From positions 248,001-312,000 of the forward strand of contig OZ242312.1 in assembly GCA_965207805.1 (NCBI GenBank): 64,000 nucleotides of DNA, written 5' to 3'. How positions within the stretch are numbered: position 1 is the stretch's first letter; each line of letters begins with the position of its first letter. Shown piece after piece: positions 34,296 to 43,052 of this stretch. Below the pieces are notes generated by a model that was not told the origin of the DNA, did not search any database, and saw only the letters and a program-made list of their open reading frames with translations. The DNA comes from Palauibacter sp965207805 (GTDB taxonomy: Bacteria > Gemmatimonadota > Gemmatimonadetes > Palauibacterales > Palauibacteraceae). A program made the translations under genes and the position numbers.

Positions 34296-34332
34296 GTGAT
34301 TCAGTCCTTTGCCGTTCCGCCGGGCCGGCATG
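34296..34332. repeat. Right copy of 37-bp imperfect direct repeat flanking the defence island
   Basis: Matches 21691-21727 at 33 of 37 positions in the same orientation; the last 16 bases (CCGCCGGGCCGGCATG) are identical. It lies in the 367-bp gap after the ATPase-nuclease gene. Just upstream is a short local repeat (ACGTGAT twice, 34281 and 34295). No integrase or transposase gene was seen next to either copy, so an attachment-site role is only a hypothesis. Confidence 0.65.
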
Positions 34333-34506
34333 TCCGTGTCGATTCGCATCTTCTTCCACCTCAGCGACCCTTCTTGCCCCGCCGACAGGCCAAGTTGAGC
34401 GATCCAACTCTTGAGGCCAACCCTGGGAGCACCGCTTGACCCGGCCGGGGCATCGGTCTCTATCTCCCTGCGGCAAAACTCCACCTACTCGAGGGACACA
34501 TCGTCC

Positions 34507-35292
34507 ATGAATGACACCAACCTCGTCGAACGTGCGTTTGCCTCGGCACTCGTGAGCCTGCTGGTGGTCGTGGGCAGCGTGCACGCCCAGGACGGCACGG
34601 ACGGCTCTGGCCGGGCGGGAAGCTACATCGGCGCGTTCGCAGGGCTGGGCTCACTGGCCGTCGGCATGACCGACATCGATGGTTTCACGGGATCGAACGG
34701 CGTCCCCGGCGAGACGTTCGAGTACGACGACACCGGACTCGCGGCCGGTGTGGCGGCGGGGCGGTACTTCCGCCTGGGGAGCGTGCAGCTGCTGTTCGAG
34801 GCGGACGGGGCGTTCAGCGGCGTGTCGGCGACCCCCGGGCAATTGGATCCGGTCGGACTGGACGAAACGGCGGCGGCGGAACTGCATTGGGTCGGGACGG
34901 CGCGCATTGGCCTTCGGAGGTCCCTGGGTCGCGTCGGCGTGTTCGTCACCGGCGGCGTGTCGGTGGCCGGATTTTCCAACTCGTTCACCGATCTCGATCC
35001 GGGAACGGACGGTCGCTTGCAGCTGGACCCCGACGATTCCTTCGACGAGCGCCCCACACGGGTCGGATGGGTCGCCGGGGCGGGCATCGAAACGCCGGTG
35101 GCCGGTGCCTGGACCCTCCGACTCGAAGGCCTCTACAACGATTTCGGCGAGACCGTCCACCAGGCCGAGAACCGGCGTGACGTCAACGCGGGCGTCTGCG
35201 GACCGGCCGGGCTCCCAAGCCCTTGCCGCTACGGCTTCGACCAGCGGCTCGCTCTCCTCCGTCTCGTCCTCGTTCGTCGCCTCGGCCGCTGA
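34507..35292 (+). CDS. Outer-membrane beta-barrel-like protein
   Basis: A 261-residue protein with a signal peptide ending GSVHAQ. The rest alternates short amphipathic strands (SYIGAFAGLGSLAVGM, GVFVTGGVSVAGF, WTLRLEGLYNDFGETV) and ends in a strand-like LALLRLVLVRRLG, the pattern of a small outer-membrane barrel such as OmpA-N/OmpW-like proteins. Its function is not recognised. ATG 34507 is preferred because it directly precedes the signal; the open frame begins at 34411. It lies just outside the right repeat of the defence island and has typical high GC. Confidence 0.65.
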   Translation: MNDTNLVERAFASALVSLLVVVGSVHAQDGTDGSGRAGSYIGAFAGLGSLAVGMTDIDGFTGSNGVPGETFEYDDTGLAAGVAAGRYFRLGSVQLLFEADGAFSGVSATPGQLDPVGLDETAAAELHWVGTARIGLRRSLGRVGVFVTGGVSVAGFSNSFTDLDPGTDGRLQLDPDDSFDERPTRVGWVAGAGIETPVAGAWTLRLEGLYNDFGETVHQAENRRDVNAGVCGPAGLPSPCRYGFDQRLALLRLVLVRRLGR

Positions 35293-35334
35293 TCGCTGCG
35301 CGGCCCCGAGGCTCCCGCCCGACCCGCCGACGCG

Positions 35335-37056
35335 TCAGCCGCTGATCTCGTGCGCCTCGCCCGCCCCGCGCGGCAGCCGGATCCGCTCGACCAGCCTCTG
35401 CGCCTCCGGCGGCGGCGCCGGCGTGAAGCGGGACACGGCGATCGCCACCGCGAAGTTCACCGCCATTCCCAGCGTCCCGATCCCCTCGGGTGAGATCCCG
35501 AACCACCAGTTTTCCGCCACGTTCGCGCCCGGGTTCACGAACTTGAAGTAGACGATGTAGGCCGCCGTGAGCGTGATCCCGCACAGCATGCCCGCGATCG
35601 CCCCCTCGCGGTTGAGCCGCTTCGAGAAGATGCCGAGGATGATGACGGGGAAGAACGACGACGCCGCGAGCCCGAACGCGAAGGCGACCACCTCCGCCAC
35701 GAACCCCGGCGGGTTGATCCCCAGATACCCCGCCACCACGACGGCCAGCCCGGCGCTCACCCGCGCCGCGATCAGTTCTCCGTGTTCGCTGATGTCCGGC
35801 CGCCAGTTGCGCTTGAGCAGGTCGTGGCTGATCGCCGCCGAGAGCACGAGCAGGAGTCCGGCCGCGGTCGAGAGCGCCGCCGCCAGCCCGCCCGCCGCCA
35901 CCAGTCCCACCACCCAGTTCGGCAGCCGCGCGATCTCCGGGTTCGCGAGCACCATGATGTCGCGGTCGATCGTGAGCTCGTTCCGGACGGGCGCCCCCGC
36001 CGCGTCCACCGCGTCCGCCCCGACGTACTGGATGAGTCCGTCCCCGTTGTGGTCCTCGTACGAGATCAACCCCGTCGTCTCCCACTTCGTGAACCACTCC
36101 GGCATCTCCGCGTACGGCTGGTCCGTCACCGTGTTGAGCAGGTTCGTCCGCGCGAACACCGCCACCGCCGGCGCCGCCGTGTACAGCAGCGCGATGAACA
36201 CGAGCGCCCAGCCCACGCTGATCCGCGCGTCCCGCACCCGCGGCACCGTGTAGAAACGGATGATGACGTGCGGCAGCCCGGCTGTCCCCACCATGAGCGC
36301 GGCCGTGATCGCGAGCACGTCGAGCGTCGACTTCGTGCCGTCCGTGTAGGCCGCGAACCCAAGCTCCTGGTGCAGGCCGTTCAGGCGATCGAGCAGGAAC
36401 GTCCCCGTCTCCTGCTCCGCCGCGCCGAGCCCGATCTGAGGAATCGGGATCCCCGTGACCAACATCGAGAGGAAGATCGCGGGAACCATGTACGCGAAGA
36501 TGAGCACGCAGTACTGCGCCACCTGCGTGTACGTGATCCCCTTCATCCCCCCGAGCACCGCATAGAAGAAGACGATCCCCATCCCGATGACCACGCCCCA
36601 GACGATGTCGATCTCGAGGAAACGGCTGAACACGATCCCCACCCCGCGCATCTGGCCCGCGACGTAGGTGAAGGAGACGAAGATCGCGCAGATCACGGCC
36701 ACGACCCGCGCCGTCTGGGAGTAGTAGCGCTCGCCCACGAAGTCCGGGACGGTGAAGGCCCCGAACTTCCGCAGATACGGGGCGAGGAGGAGCGCCAGGA
36801 GCACGTAGCCGCCCGTCCAGCCCATGAGGTAGACCGACCCGTCGTAGCCCAGGAAGGAGATGATCCCGGCCATGGAGATGAAGGAGGCGGCCGACATCCA
36901 GTCCGCCGCCGTCGCCATCCCGTTGGCGAGGGGATGGACGCCCTTGCCCGCCACGTAGAACTCGCTCGTGGAATGGGCCCGCGACCAGATCGCGATCCCG
37001 ATGTAGAGCGCGAACGAAAGCCCGACGAGCGTCGCCGTCCACTGGAGGACCGTCAT
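35335..37056 (-). CDS. Sodium:solute symporter, large subunit (VC_2705/ActP-like)
   Basis: A 573-residue SSS-family transporter with about 13 membrane helices. Conserved stretches include FYVAGKGVHPLANGMATAADWMSAASF (TM2 region), GTAGLPHVIIRFYTVP and GLAAALSTAAGLLLVLSAAISHD (sodium site 2 region). It belongs to the subgroup that pairs with a small DUF4212 subunit; members import acetate, propionate or other small acids with sodium. The DUF4212 gene lies directly upstream and overlaps it by four bases. An insertion of about 60 polar residues between two helices contains a DHNGDGLIQ EF-hand-like calcium loop. Confidence 0.92.
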   Translation of the reverse strand: MTVLQWTATLVGLSFALYIGIAIWSRAHSTSEFYVAGKGVHPLANGMATAADWMSAASFISMAGIISFLGYDGSVYLMGWTGGYVLLALLLAPYLRKFGAFTVPDFVGERYYSQTARVVAVICAIFVSFTYVAGQMRGVGIVFSRFLEIDIVWGVVIGMGIVFFYAVLGGMKGITYTQVAQYCVLIFAYMVPAIFLSMLVTGIPIPQIGLGAAEQETGTFLLDRLNGLHQELGFAAYTDGTKSTLDVLAITAALMVGTAGLPHVIIRFYTVPRVRDARISVGWALVFIALLYTAAPAVAVFARTNLLNTVTDQPYAEMPEWFTKWETTGLISYEDHNGDGLIQYVGADAVDAAGAPVRNELTIDRDIMVLANPEIARLPNWVVGLVAAGGLAAALSTAAGLLLVLSAAISHDLLKRNWRPDISEHGELIAARVSAGLAVVVAGYLGINPPGFVAEVVAFAFGLAASSFFPVIILGIFSKRLNREGAIAGMLCGITLTAAYIVYFKFVNPGANVAENWWFGISPEGIGTLGMAVNFAVAIAVSRFTPAPPPEAQRLVERIRLPRGAGEAHEISG

Positions 37057-37346
37057 GCCGCGCCCTCCTCGTCACGCTCGTCGACGTCGAACTCCCGGTC
37101 GAGCCGGTTCATGAGGAAGACGTAGACGAAGATGAGGACGACGAAGACGTAGATCGCTCCCTGCTGCGCGAACCAGAACCCGAGCGGGAAGCCGGTCCCC
37201 GGGATCCGGATCGTGTCCAGCGCGTCCGCGAACACGATCGCGGCGCCGTAGGACACCAGCGCCCAGATCGCGAGAAGGATCCCCACGTAACGGAGGTTGC
37301 GGCGCCAGTACGCCAAATGATCGCGCCCTGCTGCGGGATGATTCAT
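37053..37346 (-). CDS. Sodium:solute symporter small subunit (DUF4212)
   Basis: A 97-residue membrane protein with two helices (YVGILLAIWALVSYGAAIVF and GAIYVFVVLIFVYVFLM) and the DUF4212 signature YWRRNLRYV near the N-terminus, ending in an acidic tail. Members always accompany VC_2705-type symporters and are thought to be accessory subunits. The ATG of the large subunit overlaps its end. Confidence 0.93.
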   Translation of the reverse strand: MNHPAAGRDHLAYWRRNLRYVGILLAIWALVSYGAAIVFADALDTIRIPGTGFPLGFWFAQQGAIYVFVVLIFVYVFLMNRLDREFDVDERDEEGAA

Positions 37347-37466
37347 GGGTCTCCCAGCGTGCGGGTCCGAACTTCTGCGGGTTGCCAGGACTTCACTTCG
37401 GCGTCGCCCAAGGCTGCGGCCCGGGTGGGCGGCGCGCCAGTGTCACGCCTCGCGCAGCGACTGCGG

Positions 37467-39182
37467 TTACCAGAACACGCCGAAGACGAGCCAGGCCGAG
37501 ATCGCGGCGAGAAGTCCCGTGTAGAGCGCGGGGCTGGCCAACAGCGGCACGCGTTCGCTGAAGGGGTGGAGGCGGATCGGACCGAGCTCGCCGGAGCTCT
37601 TCGCCAGCCAGTCGTCGGCGCCCGGGGGCGACGCGTCGCCGGCAGCCGCCTCGACACCGGCCGTCCCGACACCGGCCGTCCCGGCACCGACCTTCTCCCG
37701 CCAGCGGGGGTGGAGCGCCGCAAAGGCGCAGCCGGCGGCCGTGAACGCGACCGCCCACACGAACGCCTCCCACTGTCCGGTCAGCCAGGAAGGCAGCCAC
37801 GAGATGTCGACGACCTCGCGGTCCACGAATCCGATGACGCCGTACAGCCCTCCGGTGGCGAGACCGGCCATCCCCACCCGCCGGTTCCTGCGCGTGACGG
37901 CGCCGACCAGGTAGACGATGAGGAGCGGCGTGACGAAGACGGACGTGACCGAGCGGAAGGCGGCGAGCATCGTCGGCGCGCGCAGGATCAGCGGCAGGTA
38001 GGCGAATCCCAGGACGAGGATCGCGACCGTCGCGATGCGTCCCACGCGGAGGTAGTGGGCGTCGTCGCGGTCCCGCGAGAGGAAGCGCGCGTAGATGTCG
38101 CGCGTGAAGACGGCCGACATGGACGAGCCCATCGAATCGAAGGTGCTCACCGCGGCGCTCACGACGCCGGCCACGACGAGCCCTTTGGCGCCGATCCCGA
38201 GATAGGTGGAGATCAGGTGGGGGTACATTTCGTCGGGCCGGGCGAAATTCGGGAACTGCGCTCGCCCGAAGAGCCCAAGCATATCCGTGAAGAGCAGGGT
38301 GACGAGGCTCACGCCGACCCCCACGACGCCGGCCATCTTCATGTCCCACAGCGAGCGGGCGCCCATCATCCGCTGGGTGGAGGTGTGGCTCACCGTCCAC
38401 CACCCGGAGGAGATGAGAATCCACGCGATGAAGATGACGGCTGGCGACGTGGTCCCGTCCCGCCCCCGGAAGGCGCCCACGTGGACCAGGTCCGCGGCGG
38501 CGAGTCCCGGCGCGAGTCCCTCGGCCGTCGTCCCGAGGCTCTCCAGTTGCTCGACCATCGCGTCCCATCCGCCCACGGCCTGCCAGACGGCGACGCACAC
38601 CGCGAGCCCCCCAGCCATCACGAGCACGCTCTGCAGCACGTCCGTCGCGACGACGGCCCGCAACCCGCCCACGGCCGTGTAGACGCCCGACAGAAGGACG
38701 AGCGACACGATCAGCGCCCAGGACAGTTCCGGTCTCAGGCCTCCCACCCCCACCAGCGTGAGATGGACGGACCAGATCATGAGCCCCAGCACGGAGGTCC
38801 GGTACTGGATCTGGATCAGCGCGCCGAGGACGCGCGTCCCGGGACCGAAGCGGTGCTCGAGGTACTCGGAGTTGGTGTAAAGTCCGGCCCGGTAGATGGC
38901 CGGGACGATCACGAACGTGGCGATCGTTACCCCGATGAGCCCGCCGAACGTGTGGGCGGAGAGGAAATGCAGGCCCTCGCTCGCGATCGTCCCCGTGGCC
39001 GACACGAACTCCGAGTTGTCCATGTTGGTCGCGAAGAGGGACAGGCCGACCGCCCACCACGGCAGCGCCCGCGAACTCAGGAACCACTCGCCGCTCGTGG
39101 AGGTGCCGCGCGCGCGGCGCAGCCCGTAGGCGATGATCGCACCGTTCAGTCCGAGGACGATCAGCCAGTCCAGGGCGCTCAA
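37467..39182 (-). CDS. Sodium:solute symporter family protein
   Basis: A 571-residue SSS-family protein of the SGLT/proline-symporter-like branch with about 13-14 helices. Typical blocks are GEWFLSSRALPWWAVGLSLFATNMDNSEFVSATG, here cited only for its position near residues 31-64, plus AVSTFDSMGSSMSAVFTRDIYARFL. It imports a solute with sodium; the substrate is not known. Near residue 510 a 15-bp unit is repeated twice in tandem (37653-37682), encoding GTAGVGTAGV in a cytoplasmic loop, a probable slippage product. It is a second symporter beside the ActP-like pair but has its own 120-bp upstream gap. Confidence 0.88.
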   Translation of the reverse strand: MSALDWLIVLGLNGAIIAYGLRRARGTSTSGEWFLSSRALPWWAVGLSLFATNMDNSEFVSATGTIASEGLHFLSAHTFGGLIGVTIATFVIVPAIYRAGLYTNSEYLEHRFGPGTRVLGALIQIQYRTSVLGLMIWSVHLTLVGVGGLRPELSWALIVSLVLLSGVYTAVGGLRAVVATDVLQSVLVMAGGLAVCVAVWQAVGGWDAMVEQLESLGTTAEGLAPGLAAADLVHVGAFRGRDGTTSPAVIFIAWILISSGWWTVSHTSTQRMMGARSLWDMKMAGVVGVGVSLVTLLFTDMLGLFGRAQFPNFARPDEMYPHLISTYLGIGAKGLVVAGVVSAAVSTFDSMGSSMSAVFTRDIYARFLSRDRDDAHYLRVGRIATVAILVLGFAYLPLILRAPTMLAAFRSVTSVFVTPLLIVYLVGAVTRRNRRVGMAGLATGGLYGVIGFVDREVVDISWLPSWLTGQWEAFVWAVAFTAAGCAFAALHPRWREKVGAGTAGVGTAGVEAAAGDASPPGADDWLAKSSGELGPIRLHPFSERVPLLASPALYTGLLAAISAWLVFGVFW

Positions 39183-39341
39183 GGGATGGAGACGCTCCTG
39201 CGATGAGGTTGCCGTAACCGGGCCGCGCGAACGCCACCGTAGCCGGCGCCGGACCCGAACGTCAACGGCGGCCGCGCCTGCCAGCCCTCTGCGGACACGG
39301 GGATCCGCGGAGGGCCGGTGGCGGGCGGCCGCGCGGGTCCG

Positions 39342-40637
39342 CTATGCGGCGGCCGATCGGGCCGACGACGCCACGTCCAGCGCGCGGTCGAGGTCCTCGA
39401 TGATGTCGTCGATGTGCTCGATGCCGACGGAGAGCCGGATCGTCTCCGGACGCACGCCCACGCTGAGCTGCTCTTCCTCGGTGAGCTGCCGGTGTGTCGT
39501 GGATGCCGGGTGGCACGCCAGCGACTTCGCATCCCCGATGTTCACGAGCCGCTTGAACAGCTCCAGCGCGTCGTAGAACTTCACGCCCGCCTCGAAGCCG
39601 CCCTTCACCCCGAAGGTCAGGATCCCCGAAGCCCGGCCGCCCAGGTACTTCAGGGCCAGCTCGTGGTACGGGTCGCCCGGCAGTCCAGCGTAGCTCACCC
39701 ACTCCACCGCCGGGTGGTCCCTCAGGTGCTTCGCCACCGCCAGCGCGTTCTCGGAGTGGCGCTCGATCCGGAGGTTCAGCGTCTGGATCCCCTGGATGAT
39801 CTGGAAGGCGTTGAAGGGCGAGATCGCCGACCCCGTGTTCCGCAACGGCACCGTGCGCGCCCGACCGATGTACGCGGCCGGCCCCAGCGCCTCCGTGTAG
39901 ACGACTCCGTGGTAACTGGGTTCCGGCGTCGTGAACTGCGGATAGCGGGCCTCGTGCTCCGCCCACGGGAATTTCCCGGAATCGACGATGGCGCCGCCGA
40001 GCGAGTTGCCGTGGCCGCCGATGTACTTCGTCAGCGAGTGCACCACGATGTCGAACCCGTGATCGATCGGCTTGAGGAGCGCGGGCGTGGCGACCGTGTT
40101 GTCCACGATGGTGGCGACTCCGTGGGCGTGCGCCACGTCGGCCACCGCCGCGAGGTCCACGATGTTGCCCGCCGGATTCCCGATGCTCTCGACGAACACC
40201 GCCTTCGTGCGGTCATCGATCAGCTTGGCCAGATCGTCCGGGCCGTCGCCTTCGGCGAAGCGCACTTCGATCCCAAGCTGCGGCAGCATGTGGGCGAAGA
40301 GCGTGTACGTGCCGCCGTACAACTGGGGCACCGAGACGATGTTATCCCCCGCGGCGGCGAGATTGAGGATGGAGTAGTTGACCGCCGCGCTGCCGGAGGA
40401 GAGCGCCAGCGACGCCAGGCCGCGCTCGAGCTGGGCAATCCGCTCCTCCAGCACGGCCTGCGTGGGGTTCATGATGCGGGAGTAGATGTTGCCCTCGACC
40501 TCGAGGTTGAAGAGGTCCGCGCCGTGTTGCGCGTCGTCGAACTCGTACGCCACGGTCTGATACAGCGGCACCGCGACCGCGTGCGTGGTGGGCTCGGACT
40601 CGTATCCGAGGTGAATCGCTACAGTTTCGTCTCTCAT
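39342..40637 (-). CDS. metY: O-acetylhomoserine sulfhydrylase
   Basis: A 431-residue PLP enzyme of the Cys/Met metabolism family, full length for MetY. The PLP lysine is Lys204 in HSLTKYIGGHG, and the SSGSAAVNYSILNL and NPTQAVLEERIA blocks are characteristic. It combines O-acetyl-L-homoserine, the MetX product, with sulfide to give homocysteine. ATG 40637 is chosen because the protein begins MRDETVAIHLGY as in relatives; the frame stays open to 40793, but that portion overlaps asd. It is last in the aspartokinase-asd-metY operon, which carries a SAM-I riboswitch. Confidence 0.96.
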   Translation of the reverse strand: MRDETVAIHLGYESEPTTHAVAVPLYQTVAYEFDDAQHGADLFNLEVEGNIYSRIMNPTQAVLEERIAQLERGLASLALSSGSAAVNYSILNLAAAGDNIVSVPQLYGGTYTLFAHMLPQLGIEVRFAEGDGPDDLAKLIDDRTKAVFVESIGNPAGNIVDLAAVADVAHAHGVATIVDNTVATPALLKPIDHGFDIVVHSLTKYIGGHGNSLGGAIVDSGKFPWAEHEARYPQFTTPEPSYHGVVYTEALGPAAYIGRARTVPLRNTGSAISPFNAFQIIQGIQTLNLRIERHSENALAVAKHLRDHPAVEWVSYAGLPGDPYHELALKYLGGRASGILTFGVKGGFEAGVKFYDALELFKRLVNIGDAKSLACHPASTTHRQLTEEEQLSVGVRPETIRLSVGIEHIDDIIEDLDRALDVASSARSAAA

Positions 40638-40678
40638 TGGTTTCAACCCTTTCGTGAGATCGATTGCGTACTGGATCA

Positions 40679-40736
40679 GGCCCGAACCCCGGGCCGTGAA
40701 CTTCCGTGTACCTGGCCGATGCTTATCGGTGCGGAA
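40679..40736 (-). promoter_or_regulatory. Structured intercistronic RNA before metY
   Basis: In the 85-base asd-metY gap and across the asd stop lie nested inverted repeats: CCGAT-N4-ATCGG (40716-40729) inside TTCCG/CGGAA (40702-40736), and GGCCCG-N5-CGGGCC (40679-40695). They would fold into two strong hairpins ahead of the metY ribosome binding site. No T-run follows, so a terminator is unlikely; mRNA processing or translational control is possible. It does not match any riboswitch I recognise. Confidence 0.45.
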
Positions 40737-41796
40737 CCCGGGTCGGGGTGCCTCGCGCGTCAGCGGGCTCTCGCGCGAGACACAACTCGGCATTGAGCAA
40801 ACAGGCGCCAGCTGCGCCCCGGATGCCGTTGTGCGAGACCACGGTCATCGCGAGGTCGTGTGGCGGCGCGGCGCGAATCCTTCCGACGCTCGCCGCCATC
40901 CCTCCGGCCGCGCCGATGTCCAGGCGCGGCTGGGGACGGTCGGGTTCCGATCGTACGATGAGCGGTCGTTCGGGAAGCGAAGGCAGGCCCGGCAGGGATG
41001 GCGGGCCTCTGAACTCGGCGAGCGCCCTGGCGGCGTCTCCGGGACTCGCGGGGGATGCGAGCTTCAGAAAGACGTTCGCGGTGTGGCCGTCGAGCACCGG
41101 TACGCGGTTGACGCTCGCCGCCACGGGAATATCCGTCCCGAGGATCTTGTTGAGTTCGGGACCGATCTTCTCCTCTTCGCCCGGGATCCACGGAATGGCG
41201 TTCCCTCCGATCTGAACGGAGCCGATCCCGTGGAGCCCGGCGCCGGTCACCGCCTGCAGCGTGACGACCGTAGCCGACTCGATGCCGAAGGTCTCCTGGA
41301 GGGGAGCCAGCGCCAACGCCAGCCCCGCGACCACGCAGTTCGGGTTGGCGACGAGGCGGCCCCCCCGCTCCGACCACGGCTGTGTCGTCGTGAGGGTCAG
41401 CGCCTGCGGGTTGACCTCCGGCACCAGCAGCGGCACGTCCGCTCGCAGCCGGTGCGCCGAGGCGTTGGTGCATACGGTGTGCCCCGCTTCGGCGAGCGAC
41501 GGTTCGAGCCGGTGCGCCACGCGCGAAGGGAGCGCGGAGAGCACGAGCCGGCAGGGCGGCCGCTCGACCGCCATGCGCAGGGGCAGCGGAACGGCTTCCG
41601 CGGGAGGATCTCCCTCGAGACTCCACCGGACCACGTCGCCGTACCTCTCGCCCGCATGCGTCTCGGACGCGGCGACGGCCGCCAGCCGAAGCGTCGGGTG
41701 ACCGTCCAGCATCCGAACGAGCCGCTGCCCGACGATCCCGGTCGCGCCCAGGACGGCCACGGGCACGCGTTCATTCGACGGATGGTTCAGGCGCAT
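40723..41796 (-). CDS. asd: Aspartate-semialdehyde dehydrogenase
   Basis: A 357-residue Asd with the NADP-binding GATGIVG at residues 17-23 and the catalytic Cys154 in ANPNCVVAG. It reduces aspartyl phosphate to aspartate semialdehyde, the branch-point toward homoserine, methionine and threonine. ATG 41796 overlaps the end of the aspartokinase gene by 10 bases, so the two consecutive pathway enzymes are translationally coupled. The sequence style (VVTLQAVTGAGLHGIGS, PWIPGEEEK) is that of the archaeal/fungal-like Asd group. Confidence 0.95.
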   Translation of the reverse strand: MRLNHPSNERVPVAVLGATGIVGQRLVRMLDGHPTLRLAAVAASETHAGERYGDVVRWSLEGDPPAEAVPLPLRMAVERPPCRLVLSALPSRVAHRLEPSLAEAGHTVCTNASAHRLRADVPLLVPEVNPQALTLTTTQPWSERGGRLVANPNCVVAGLALALAPLQETFGIESATVVTLQAVTGAGLHGIGSVQIGGNAIPWIPGEEEKIGPELNKILGTDIPVAASVNRVPVLDGHTANVFLKLASPASPGDAARALAEFRGPPSLPGLPSLPERPLIVRSEPDRPQPRLDIGAAGGMAASVGRIRAAPPHDLAMTVVSHNGIRGAAGACLLNAELCLAREPADARGTPTRVPHR

Positions 41797-42566
41797 CGGG
41801 CGCGCTCCTCTCCGCCGCGGCCGGCGTCGGGAGGTGGGTCGTTCCTGCCGACCCAGGTGCCCGTGCCGCCGGGAGCCGCCACCCTGAAGGCGACCCGGTG
41901 CCGCTCGGCGAAGCTCAGCGCCCGGTCCTGAACGACTCCGGCGCCCGTTCGCCGGGCCTCGCTCCACGATGTCCGGCGGATCGGCTTCACGTGCGGGAAC
42001 CGTTTCGGGTCGGCCGGGAAGATCCCATCCACATCCTTCACGAGACGGACTTCCGCCGCGCCGAGCGCGTGTGCGAGGAAAAGCGCCGTAAGGTCCGAGC
42101 CTCCGCGCCCGAGCAGCGACGTGATGCCCGTGGCGTCGACGCCCACGAATCCGGGCAGGACGATCACGTCGTGCGTGGCCAGGGCGGCCTCGATCGCGTG
42201 GGCGTCCACATCCACCGGCTCGGCGGCCCGCAGCGGCCCCCGCGTGTGGATCGGCAGGCGCGAGAACGACATGCCCACCGCGCGCACGCGCCCCGTCACC
42301 AGGGCGAGATGCAGCAGGGCGACGGACGCTTCCTCACCGGTCGCGAGGAGCGACCCGATGAGATCGTCCGGCAGCGAGGGCGCAACTTCGCGCGCCGCGG
42401 AAAGAAGGTCGTCGGTGGTGTCCCCCATGGCCGACACGACGGCAACGACCTTCGCGCCGGCGGCGACTTCAGCCCGGATCTCCTCGACCGCCAGCCGGTA
42501 CGCGGTCGGACGCGCCAGCACGGATGAACCGAATTTGAGTACGTGAACGCGGCGAACTTCGCGCAA
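41787..42566 (-). CDS. Aspartokinase, catalytic domain only
   Basis: A 259-residue amino-acid kinase-fold protein. The start is a TTG at 42566 with an excellent GGGGGGAGG seven bases upstream, giving MREVRRVHVLKFGSSV with Lys11 of the KFGSS ATP site. Conserved blocks are VAVVSAMGDTTDDL and GFVGVDATGITSLLGRGGSDLTA, followed by RLVKDVDGIFPADPKR. It phosphorylates aspartate. The protein ends where ACT regulatory domains normally begin, so feedback by lysine or threonine binding is not expected. A SAM-I riboswitch in its leader instead ties it to methionine supply. Confidence 0.9.
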   Translation of the reverse strand: MREVRRVHVLKFGSSVLARPTAYRLAVEEIRAEVAAGAKVVAVVSAMGDTTDDLLSAAREVAPSLPDDLIGSLLATGEEASVALLHLALVTGRVRAVGMSFSRLPIHTRGPLRAAEPVDVDAHAIEAALATHDVIVLPGFVGVDATGITSLLGRGGSDLTALFLAHALGAAEVRLVKDVDGIFPADPKRFPHVKPIRRTSWSEARRTGAGVVQDRALSFAERHRVAFRVAAPGGTGTWVGRNDPPPDAGRGGEERARCA

Positions 42567-42665
42567 TGAAACGCCTCCCCCCGAGTCTCGATACACGCTC
42601 AGCGGACTCCGGAGAAGCGACGCCCTGGGAACTGCAGCTGCCGTGCAATGAAGCGCGGCGGGCGA

Positions 42666-42779
42666 CTCATCTACCAACGGATCACATCCGTCGCAGGAGT
42701 TGGCACATCAGTGGAAGAGCCACCTTCCACAGGTTGCCCCGGTGTCTTCGGGCCTGTCCCTCGACCGGTCTCGATGAGC
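42666..42779 (-). promoter_or_regulatory. SAM-I riboswitch (S-box) upstream of aspartokinase-asd-metY
   Basis: On the minus strand a 114-nt element begins CTCATCGAGA and ends GATGAG, forming stem P1. Between them are the SAM-I core signatures GAGGGACAGGCCC, GGGGCAACC and GTGCCAACTCC in the right order. P3 is a strong GTGGAAG/CTTCCAC hairpin and P4 an ACGGAT/ATCCGT hairpin. It ends 99 bases before the TTG start. SAM binding should lower expression of the whole operon. Confidence 0.95.
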
Positions 42780-42901
42780 GTTGTGGGCGCGGAGGCTACA
42801 GGGTCGTGGGCGGCGCGTCAAGTTTTGGCGGGCGAAGCCGGCGAGAGGCGCCGCGCGTGTTTCTTGACCGCCGTTGCCGGATCCATTAGGGTCGGCCGCT
42901 A

Positions 42902-43010
42902 CTCATCGAGACCGGCTGAGGGACGGGCCCTTTGAAGCCGGGGCAACCGGGGCGCAACGCCCAGCGGTGCCAACTCCTGCGGACCCCCGAACACGGGTCC
43001 GAGAGATGAG
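42902..43010 (+). promoter_or_regulatory. SAM-I riboswitch (S-box) upstream of metX
   Basis: A 109-nt element with P1 CTCATC/GATGAG, GAGGGACGGGCCC, TGAAGCC, GGGGCAACC and GGTGCCAACTCC in order, all SAM-I hallmarks. P3 is the GGGCG/CGCCC hairpin and P4 is GGACCC/GGGTCC. It shares the divergent gap with the minus-strand copy, the two forming an imperfect inverted repeat. It ends 83 bases before the metX TTG. Confidence 0.96.
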
Positions 43011-43052
43011 CGTCGCACCCCCCCAACGGGTCGGTCGGCTGCTCCGGAGTTG

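Noticed and set aside
21691..34332. Repeat pair as a transposon's terminal inverted repeats
   Set aside because: The two copies are in direct, not inverted, orientation, and no transposase gene lies between or beside them.
35782..37125. 447-codon plus-strand frame
   Set aside because: Antisense to the sodium symporter; extremely Arg/Asp/His-rich with no hydrophobic core or family motif.
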